DNA of 64,000 bases from Batillaria attramentaria. Taxonomy: Eukaryota; Mollusca; Gastropoda; Batillariidae. The first letter of the stretch is position 1. Every line of letters begins with the position of its first letter. The stretch is from the NCBI GenBank assembly GCA_018292915.2, contig JACVVK020000056.1:1133501-1197500 (forward strand). The letters are read 5' to 3'. A program made the translations under genes and the position numbers. Shown here piece by piece: positions 46,601 to 58,000 of the stretch. The notes below the pieces were generated by a model. The model searched no databases. It saw only the letters and a list, made by a program, of their open reading frames with translations, and had not been told where the DNA came from.

Positions 46601-48763
46601 ACAATCATGAGATGTTTCTCTACAAAACCTTGGGATCTGCATGAAAAAAGACTAGACTAGTCTCAGACTTAGCTCTAGTCTCAGACTTGTTAAGTCGGGA
46701 CTATCACCAGTAAACATTACCGCTTAGTCCCTGAAATAGCTGCAGAAATCTCATCGGCCTTAATGTCCGTTTATGCATCCCGTAATGATAATCTCAGCTA
46801 AGTCAAGTACTAGTTTCTCTCCATGCATAAACCCCTTGGTGTCTTCGGGTCAACATGCAGAGCTTCGTCCCGGAGTCAATAATTGTCCCGCAACAAGAAT
46901 TATACAAGAGGTATAAATAACGCAGGCATTTGTGACAGAGGCTGCGCAAGCAAGTGTTCACTCTGGTCGAGTTGCCGGAATATCTCGGTCAAGCGGACGG
47001 GCATTCAGTGATTCACCTCATAATTATTGCTCTGTCTTCATCTGGTAGAAAGGGTCTGAGCGCCATGGATTTGATAGGTGCTTAGGCCCTTTTTGTCCAG
47101 ATAACGGCAGTGCTCTCTTTGACCCCTACGTGGTGGAAAAGGACGTTAAACACCCAAACACCCACCCCACCCACCCCTCTTTGACCCAGATACTTCAGAA
47201 ACTCGACACTCCTGCGCTACGAGAAAAAGACGGCGCACGGCCGGGTTTGGACATGTTTTTTTTTTTTTTTTTATCTCTCTCTAAAAAAGTATAGGAAGCA
47301 GTAAGTGGGAAAAGGACAGATAACACGTAAAAGTGTTCAAAATACGCTTTCCCTGGGGGGGGGGGGGGTGTTTGGGGATTTAACGTCCTTTTCCACCACA
47401 TACGGGTGATATCAAAGACGGGGCAACGATGAAAAAGCCAGTACAAATATTTGGCCCCAGCCGGGATACGAACTCACGACCCGAGCATTAGAAGTCCAGC
47501 GCTCTACCACTCGGCCACCCCGGCTCCCTGGTGTAAAAATTATTTTTGTAGCATCTGTGTAACTGGAGATATGTTTGTTGAAATATGTCTGTTTGAAACC
47601 ATTTTCAGAAAATGCAGTATTGCGTGGTTGCAATGTAGCGATCGCTCTTTTTCATAAGCTTATCGGTTATATTCACACTTGAAACTTTAACAGTAGTTGT
47701 ATTGGGTAGTTGTTGAAGGACATGAAAATAAAACAAATCTCAAAATCGATAAAATTGGCCCCTCAACGGGGCTTTTAGGGCTTTTCTGGTTGTTGTTGTT
47801 GTTGTGTTTTGTTTTTTCCCGATTTTCTCGAAAGTGGTAAGCAGCTTTGTCCCCCATTTTGTGGAGTTCCACCACATATGCAAAAGGCACTGTTCGTTCT
47901 TACAGTCCGAGACTTCACAAGTGAAGCTACAGTTCACCAAATAAAGCAATACTTTATATACTCAACAGAACAATGTTCGTATTCAACGAGATCACAAAAT
48001 ACTTACAGTCCGAGACTTCACAAGTGAAGCTGTTGAAGTACTCCGTGTCTGTGGCCTGCTCGATGATCTCCCCCTTCCATGGCGGCTCCACGTTCCAGGG
48101 ATACTTAGTGCCGGTCTTACACGGACAGTTGTAACCACCACGCCTGAACCCCATTCCCATCCGGTGCTTGCACTGAAAAAGTGTAAAGTTTGCATAAAAT
48201 GAGTGTGTTGTATGTGCGGAGGCATGTTGTGTGCGCTTCTGGTGAGTGTGTGTTGCTTGTAAGGCGCCCTGAGCTCCCGCGAGAGGGAGGGCGTCCCTTA
48301 AGTAACCATAGTAGTAGTCGTAGTAGTAGTCGTAGTAGTAGTAGTATAAAAAGTAACTCATACAGTAGCGAAAGCGAGCAGCAGTGGAAATTGTCTGTAA
48401 TGACTGTAAAAGTTGTCATCTTATGACTGATACGTGACTACGTTATAAATAGATTGGCTGGGCGACCGTATTGTATCTCGAGTGTTCTGCTTTGATTGTG
48501 TCAACCCCTACCAATATCTTCCCTCGCATTCCACCTTCTTTTTTTTCCTTACCCCCTAACCCCATAACAAACCCAAACAAACAAAGAAACAAATTGTGCT
48601 TCTTTCGTTTCACTTCTACACGACCAGGAATGAAACAATGGACACAAAGATCTCTTGCTCTTACTGTTGTTTCCTAGCTTGTACAGTAACGCATGCACGC
48701 ACGCACGCACGCACGCATGCACGCACACGCGCACACGCCAGAGACAGACAGACAGACAGAAAC

Positions 48764-48806
<43 letters not shown>

Positions 48807-48988
48807 GAATGACAATAATCTTTATTAATTTTTCCAAAGGTAACAATTTGGCAGAAATATCATGTTCGAACTTGCCGTTGCTAAACTACGAGATTAATTA
48901 TGAGCAAAGGAAGACCAATCTACAATAAGCTACAGGAACATACGGGGAAAATGTAGGAACAAGTTACACGTTAGAGAAAGACAGAGAC

Positions 48989-49025
<37 letters not shown>

Positions 49026-49101
49026 ACTGGCTGACTGACTGAAACGTTTATTTCAGGATAAAGACTTGTAGGCATGGTCTGCCTATCTTACAAGCTGTCC
49101 T

Positions 49102-49134
<33 letters not shown>

Positions 49135-49451
49135 AAACGGACAGAGGCTTACATTTGTTGTTGTCCGACAGCGGTGAATATGAGAGAGGTAAGAGGGTCC
49201 TGGGTTTCCCATGCCAACATCACACGCGTTGAAATCTGTCTGCTTGAACTCAGTGTCCATTACGATTACTCCTACAATCCTGGAAACAGACAACAGCAAC
49301 AAATACCATCATCATAAGCTCGATGTAAGTGGAGTTGGAACTCTTTCAAAAATTATGCAAAGCAATCAGTCAAACACGTACGGAAGTGGGCATTGAGAAA
49401 ATATTTGAGTTGAAGACAACACGCTAGTCGAAACATTAACATGGCTTTATG

Positions 49452-49522
<71 letters not shown>

Positions 49523-50751
49523 TGTGTGTGATTATTTACGAATAATCAATTGACAATCAATAATTGCTTTTATTTCTGAGACATTTTTATCTGTCCATTC
49601 TTTTACTTTTCATAGCGTTTGCTTAAGTGGCTAAAACAGCTTGAGCGCTAGACCGTAGATTTGAAGGCCATGGGGTCCATCATAGACAAGGATATATCAG
49701 ATGTTGCCAACAGGGCAGTCTGACTGGATTGAATAGCGATCAGCTGGACTGCTCAGTTAGGGTAGCTGTCCTGTCCCTAATAACCTGCCCATTAAGGTCG
49801 TCTCCAATAATTCTTTGTGGCAGCGACGTTTAACTCCCAACTAACCAGCCTCGCTGGGGCCAGATATTTGTGCTGGCTCCCTTCTCGTCGTCCCGTCTTT
49901 GATATCACCCATACATGGTGCAAAAAGACGTTAAACTCCCAAGTACCCACCTACCCACATACCCCCAACTAACCCGGCAACCCACCCGCCGCCCACTGAG
50001 TCTTGAACAGTAGAGCAGCTCAGTTGCACTGTGGTGTACCTCACTCTCAAGGCCGCTGTCAAGTTCAAGTTCAATCCAGACTGCTGCGTCAGTAATGCCA
50101 ACCTGCTCGTGTTACGTGTGTCCTGCGGGTCAATTCGAGTGAGCCAACGTCCAGCGTTAGTCCACTCGCACTCAATAAACAACAGTTGGTCTTCAGCGGT
50201 CACTCTGATCCTGACCAACCAAGCATCACGAACTCAGTCTTTGATTAGCGTAATTCAGTCAGCCGTGACCGTGACGCTGAAAGTTTCGCACCTTACCATG
50301 CAACCCCCCTGAGGACATGGACAGTATTGAACAGCGTGGGGCTGTTCAGTTTGGACACCTTGGCTTTGAGCGACAGACAGATGAACTGGACACCGTGGGC
50401 GGCATATCGTTGTTTGGGTGAATGGATCAAGGTCGTTGTCTTGAACGCTGCGTGTTTATTGCAGGACACAGGAAATGTTCGAAACAAGTGCACACACGTC
50501 ATTAAATAAATGCACGAAGGGTGTGATTATGGATCCAGGGAAAAGGAAAAGCTAGCATCTCGCCGACCTTTTTTTTTTTTAAAACAACTTTTTGTGTATT
50601 TGTTTAAAATAGCTTCTCTTCTTTCTTTCTTTTTTTTTAAAGCTTTTTTTAAAGCTTTGTGTGAGGTATTCCATTTTGCCGAGGTTGTTCTTTCTATTGT
50701 TGTTGACGGTGGTGGGTTGCCGGTGGTGGTGGTGGTGGTGGTGGTGGTGGT

Positions 50752-50808
<57 letters not shown>

Positions 50809-52666
50809 AAGAGGGGAGGGGATGGGCATGTGTGAGTTGTTAGGGTTGTTTGTTTGCACTTCTTTTGCGCATTGGTGTTGTTGTTTTTTAATCTCTCTCT
50901 AAAAATGTATAGGAAACAGTAAGTGGGAAAAGGACAGACAACACGTAAAAGTGTCCAAAATACGCTTTCCCTGGGGGGGGGGGGGGGGGGTGTTTAAGGA
51001 TTTATTGTCCTTTTCCACCACATACGGGTGATATCAAAGACGGGGCAACGATGAAAAAGCCAGCACAAATATTTGGCCCCAGCCGGGATACGAGCTCACG
51101 ACACGAGCATTAGAAGTCCAACGCTCTACCATTCAGCCACCCCGGCTCCCTTTCCTACGACGCAGTTTCACAAGTTTGCAATGGGATCTTGGCGTCTCTC
51201 AGTTCGCTTTCAGAATTTCTGTCAGTTTACTACAGGCACGTTATGAAAAATGTCTAAGGACTCCGGCAGGCACAGTGGGAGTCTGACAGCTGTTTCCGTA
51301 GACACTGAGTCGGCGTCCTGTTTCATTGCTTGGATTAGTATAGTCTTCACTAGCACTATTTTTCTTAAGTAGGGCAGAAAACTCGCTGACTCGTATTCCC
51401 CATGCATTATATCCTGCCTTTTTTTTGAGCACGAAAAGTATACGCTCAAACAGATTTACGCTTGATTTAAAGGTCTGCGATCTCACGAAAAGGCCACAAG
51501 CAGTGTATTTTAAAGAGCTATCCGACTGTGCAAAATGCACAGTCAACTCTGTCACGGTTACAGAGTTTTCAGCTTCCCCGAAACCTCTATAAAAGCCAGG
51601 GGCAGCCTGATTTCACAGCTCAGTTTGCGTTTTGACACTGTGCGAGAAAGATCGTGCGGCACTCAACATCCGCTAGACACTGTAGCGATGTGTCTCGCTC
51701 ACATAAAGCACAATGAAAAACTTCGACGCCGCGCATTGCCACAGCAGAGTGGCCGCGGTCACTGTTGACTGAATCTAGTCAAAGTTCATCGGCACCCAGA
51801 GTTCAAGATACGGACGATGCGGTCTGTCTGAACCGAGAGGACACTTCGTTTATGAGGCGAGATGTGACCAATCTCCGCGCACAATCGGCAAACCCGGGTA
51901 CCTATACTGAGCGTTGGCTATCCAATGCTTGGGCGGTGTGGTGAGTTCCCAACTAAGAGGTCAAAGTTTGTGCTGGTACATTTTCCCATTTTCCCGTCTT
52001 CGATATCACCTCTATGTGGCATCTGTAGAAGAGAGTTAACTCTTTGCAGGCCGGCACCACTTCTGTCCCTTGACGACGCGTCATTGATTTGGGAGTAAGC
52101 GGCATGATTTGTTTGCACATCAAAGTTGTATTAATTTAAAAAAAAAAAGGACTTAACTTTCCAGTCTTATTTCTGTGCTACATAAACTGTATTTTCTGGA
52201 TTTTTTTCCTTAAAAAATGCCCCCCCCCCCACCCCCCCCCACCCCCCCCCCCCCCCCAAAAAAAAAAAAACAACAACAAAAAAACCCGTGTCACATAGAG
52301 TGCGTCTGTACAGAGTTAAACACGCAAACAAAGAAACAACTGATGAAAACCACACACAAGCGGGACAATTTCTCTGCCCCTCCTACGAACCTGCCTATAT
52401 CCTCAGGGTTTTTTTTTTTTTTTGGTTGTTTTTTGTTTTTTGCTGCCCCAACTCTTTTGCTAGTTCCAGAGGTGTTCCACCACTACACTACGGGGGCCGG
52501 TATATCCTCAGGTATTAGGTATTATATCTATAACTATTATCTCAGCATTACAAGGAAATTCAGGCTGCTCCCCTACCCCCCAGGGGCGAGAATCGCCATT
52601 AGTACACGGCCACCCATTTTTGGCTCACTTGTGTGACAAAGTGAGTCTATGTAATAACCCTCCGTC

Positions 52667-52749
<83 letters not shown>

Positions 52750-54966
52750 TTAAGCGTAGCGAGTCCTTGGCACTTGGAGAACAGTGCTCTATTTAAAAAA
52801 AAAACACAACTAATATGTATTATTATTATTATTATTATTATCAGTAGTAGTAGTAGTAGTACATGTATTTACACTCCGGAGTAAATCCCTTGGGGAATAA
52901 GTGTGTCAGGAAAGTCGCAGCTTGACGCGGGCTCGAACCCACGCTCCACTATGACAGCGATGACGGCCATTCAGGCGCGCACCTGCTAACTGACTCGGAC
53001 GCACTGCTAACTGAGCCACCGCGGCTAACCCCACCCTTCGTAATCCCCTGCGCTGGACGCGAAACATGGTGCGCATAGTTCATGTATCAGCGTAACCCAG
53101 GTGCGGCTGCATTCCTGTTACGACAGTCACGCCAAGTAGTGACCAACAGTGACCAATTGCACGAGCACAGGCCCCACACAATGTCCGAGGTCACGGTTGG
53201 CTGCTTCTCACCGAATTTCACTTCGAGTGCCGACTGGAGATGTTACGTGACCTGAGCGAGGACACGGAAAGAGGCACGCAGCTGAAAACGCACTGACGGT
53301 AAAAAAAATGAGATAGGGGACGAGTTTCACTATTTATTCAATTGTCCACACCCGCTAATAAAAGAAAGCCGTACAAGCTTGCTACCAAACTATTACCACT
53401 CCCACCCTAATGTCATGAAAATGCACACTTTAATGAATAAAAAGAAAAAGGCACAACTACTGAAACTGTCACGCTTTATAGCAGTAATATTCTCATTATT
53501 TTGATTTGTGACTTTCTTTGCTCAGGTCAATCAACCCACATTGTAAAATTTAATACTCTTCTTAGTATGTCTGCGTTGCTCGTAACTTGGGCATATTATC
53601 CACTTGCTGCACTGTGTACCGTATCAGTAATGTTTATGTTCTTAATGTTTGTGTATGTGTGCGAGAAATGTGTAGTGAGGGCGATTCTGATTTTGATATA
53701 TGTACATATTGACACAGCCGCTCGCGGTGATAAAATTGTGATTGTATCGTGGCTTTAAAAGCCCCCTGGGCTCAGAGCCGGCAATAAAAATCTTCTTGGC
53801 AATCTTCTGCTTGGTAGCTCAGTTGAATGCGGCAGTCTGTAGTTTGGGCGGCGGAAATACTTTTTTTTATCTCCGGGAATCTGTGTTTTTCTGATGCGGG
53901 TGGAGTCGAAAGCCACTTCGTTTGAAGTTTGTTTTCTTCTTCTTCTTCTTCTGTCTGTCTTTCTTTCTTTCTTCTAATGCTCGGGTCTTGAGTTCGTATC
54001 CCGGCTGGGGCCAAATAATTTATTTGTGCTGGCTTTTTCATCGTTGCCCCGTCTTTGATCTAACCCCTATGTGGTGGAAAAGGACGTTAACCCCCCAGAC
54101 ACCCACCCATCCACCCCACACCCACCCACCCCGTATCATACAGTGAGCAAGGGGTGGCTTGGCTTGGGCTCTTAAGAGACAAAGAGACTCTGAAGTAAAT
54201 TGTGTGTTTTACCTTTGCCGCCTGAGATGCGTCCAGTTGGAGTATCTGGGCATGTAATCCACAACAGGGGACACTGCAGACACGACCCACTTGTTGAACC
54301 TCCCACAGTCAAAGTAAGGTTGTGTCCACACCACTGGTAACATGCGTTCGTCGGTCTCGATGGCGGATGGAGAAGATGGCCCGAAGAATGGGTATGCCTC
54401 AAACTCATCTTTTGTGAACCTGAAAGATTTTTTTAAAAAGTGTTTAGTGGGAGAGGCGGGTGGTTCAACAGGTTGAGCATCATCAGACGCAGGCTCAGAA
54501 GGTTGAGGATCGAACCCTGTTGCGGCCAAAATTCATGCAGGCCTTTATCCGTCTTTGAAATCACCGTCGAGGTGTAAAGAAGATGAATGCAATGGTAATA
54601 ATAACAACAAGGAGAAGAAGAAGAAGAATAGGCATGTTTAGTGGAACTTCAATGAATCAATAAAACTTTATTTTACAACGGTTGAGGTACTTGACCTCCG
54701 TTGCTAAAAACTACTATTATTTAAGTAATAAAAAGGAATAAAAGGAATACAACAGAAAAAACAAACAAACAAATAAACGCACAAAAAAAATAAAACTTCG
54801 TAAGGGGGAGCCACTGGTAGCGGTGCTGCAGCGGTCCCGCGCCCAGCGGGAAGGCCCAAGCCTTGCGTAATAGTGGCTTGAAGTGGCTCCTACTGGTGTG
54901 CAGTACCTTTTTTAATCTTATCATATGGTGGGCAGGGGGTGGTCGGGCCAGGACTCTCAATTTTTT

Positions 54967-55024
<58 letters not shown>

Positions 55025-58000
55025 CTACTTTATTGTCCCTTTCGGGATATTCGGGCTGCTTCCCCTTGGGGAAGCGCGTCGCCGCGGTACAGCGCCACCC
55101 AATACCTATCTTTTTTTATTGTTTACAACAATTTTGCTGGGGTAGGAAAGCCGGATAGCCCGGAGAGAAATCCCCGATGAGCAGCCCGGAAGCCAGGAAA
55201 AACCGGTATCACATGTCGCAAGCTCGACCTGGGCTCGAACCCACGTTTCATCGCCATGACATTGGTGACGGCCGTTCAGTAGCGCAGCGGCTAAATCCGA
55301 CCCCTACCTATTAGGCCACCGCTGAAGAAGATGTGAATTTTAAGCAAGTGCGAATAATTAACAATGATTAAGTTCTAATTAGCCCTTGTTCTTGTGGACA
55401 TCCACGAGCATCCCTTCCGCAAATCACTCACTTTCCAGTCTCGTTGCTGTACTTGATGCCCACATAATAGGTGAACTTGGTGAGAGAGTCGAGGCCTCCA
55501 TCCAGGTCAGGCAGCCACTTTCCGTACCAGGGGTTCATCTTGAACATCGGGTGAGTGTAGTTCATGCTTCTGCCGGCTCCCAGGTCCGCCACGGCAGCTG
55601 TCCGACGCGTAGGTTCCCGGAGGTAGTTGTCCTGGTCCTGCCAGTCGTCCCAACGCCACGCTTTCGGTCCGAACAGCGGCAGGGTGTTGTTGAACGGGAC
55701 CGTCTCGTACCTAGCGATAAGACGGTAAGTAATAAGACAATTTATTTTAAAACATTCACATGACATAAGTACCGGTGCAGGTGAGCTGGACCAAAATACA
55801 AACAAAATTCTAGTTGAAACAAAACAGTTCAGTTTACTTGTACCCCTACGAACGAAACAAACAATGCGAAAGAAAGAAAAAAAATATGAAAGACAACAGT
55901 AACAACAACAGTAACAATGTCAGAAAGAACGGGTTTTTATCTTCTTCTTCTTCTGAGGAGGAGGAGCCGGGATAGCCAAATGGAAGAGCGTTGCTGGAAT
56001 TTCAATGCTCGGGTCGTGACTGCGAATCCCAGCAAGGGACAAAAATTTGTGCTGGCCTTTTTCTCGTTACCCCGTTTTTTTAATATCACTCATACGTGGG
56101 TTTAAAAGGACATAAACTCCCACCCCTACGCCCCATCCCACCCCTCCCCCTCTTCTTCTTCTTGTTTAGTGTGCAGGTTTAACGTCGTTTTCCACCACAC
56201 ACGTGAGATATTCACAGCTGGACAAGAGCAAAACCTGAGCCAGACAAATTTTGGCCTCTCAGCCGGGATTCCAATTCACGACCCGAACATTTGAGGTCCA
56301 GCGGTTTGCCACCTCGACTTTCAGACTCACGACCCGAGCATTGGATATCCAACGATTAGCCATCTCGACTATCAGACACCTTGGCAAACAATAAACCTGG
56401 AACGTCTGTCCGATTCATAATTACTACTAGGCCATTGAAATGAAATACTCGGGGACAAACCACTCCAGCAGTAACCACATTGGTAAGGTCAATGTATTTT
56501 TGAAATAGGAATCATTTTCCCCATGCTGCCACCCATATCTCTATGATTCCAGTCTTCCCCTCCAAAATCACCCCTCTAGTTCTTTAAACAAAATACAAAC
56601 TATATCCAAAACGGGAAAGTTTGTGACTTTGTTCAGGAATGGGATAACTGTATTTTGGGGGTGGGTTTCGGGTTGGGGTGGGCGGCGGGGGGGGGGGGGG
56701 GGAGGGAGGGTGGTGGTGGTGGTGGTTTTAGAGGCATTGATGTTTCGTCCAAAACACAGTTTAAAAAAAAAAAGCAATAATGATTATGGAATATTATGTG
56801 ATTATTTGGCAGCACATTGTGAACGTTTCTCCCAACCCTAACGACGTGCACGTGTCTGTTTTGGGTCTTGAGTATCTGCCGAAAAGTTGTGTTGAAATTA
56901 TGACAATATTTTTAAAACACTAAATATATTTTTTTTCTATAGATGCAGGCGACCTCTCTCTTTTCAAGAACGACACGCTCAAGAGGTCATCACCCGACAC
57001 GCTCTATATAACACAATCCAGCGAACCACACCATTCTCCTCTTGGCACAGGTGAGGGACGGCGCTTAGAAATCTTTCTGACAGGCGGTAACGCGATCCTT
57101 ACACCAGTCGTAGTGTATGGATGCAATGACAGGAGACCTATACGTACTGCGATGAATGGCAGAAGGCACCAAAAGTGGTGTGATATATGGGCAAACGCCT
57201 GTAACCTACTTGGAGTGTGTCGGCCTTTGTCCGTTGGTTTTTTTTTGGGGACGGGGTTTTACGCTGAGTGATTTGCAAGTCAGAAACATCTAGCAAGATA
57301 CTGGATGGTGCTTCAAAATATCATGGCTTGGGGCGTGAGAAGAAGATAATAATATCAACTTACGGATTGTCCGTCAAGCCCCTGCTACGCAACGAAACGC
57401 AATGGTGCGTAAATTATCAAATAAACGATTTCTTTCGATTTAACGTCACTTACTGAAAAAATTGAACCACCCCCCCCCCCCCCCCTTTTACCTGTTGCAG
57501 GATAAATTCAAGGAATAAAAACTCGTGTAATATAGATAAAATTTATAAAACTATTATACGCAATTGAACAATGTAAAAAAAAAAAAAAAAAAAAAAAACA
57601 GCAAAATTTGGTCAATCAATCAATCAGTCAATCAATCAATCCTATCCAATCAAATGTCCACTTGTATATCGCAACAGTACTCCATATGACAGTGTATGCT
57701 TCGGAAAAAGAAGAAAAAGAAGCAGAAAATAAGAGAGGAAGAACTGCTTCTTGTGCTTGGCTGTCAGTCAGTATATGCTTAAGAAATGATTTAGCGCTGA
57801 GTTGCTTTGCTGCGAGAACAGACGCTAGATGGGTACTATTTATTATTTATTTTATTATTATTAGCTTTTAAGGCTCTTCTGACACACGCCTGGGATCTTT
57901 GGGCTTTCTGAAGTGCCTCAAACGATGAGCTGCACGCAGTGGGGCAGCATTTCGGAAAGATCTAGTACCAATCAATCAATCAGTCAATCAGTCGATTACT

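Noticed and set aside
49931..50312. Overlapping open frames on both strands around 50.1 kb
   Set aside because: Neither product is recognised, no counterpart exists in gene A, and splice signals are unclear; could be an old repeat.
51535..51768. 77-codon frame after the TATA-like site
   Set aside because: The frame starts upstream of the TATA box and resembles no known protein, so the promoter and frame do not form a coherent gene.
53501..53758. 85-codon hydrophobic frame
   Set aside because: Lies in a probable LINE 3' region and shows no domain or conserved start context.
57000..57056. TATATAA with a downstream GTGAGG donor as a 5' exon on the plus strand
   Set aside because: It lies in intron 1 of gene B on the opposite strand and no downstream plus-strand coding exon was found.
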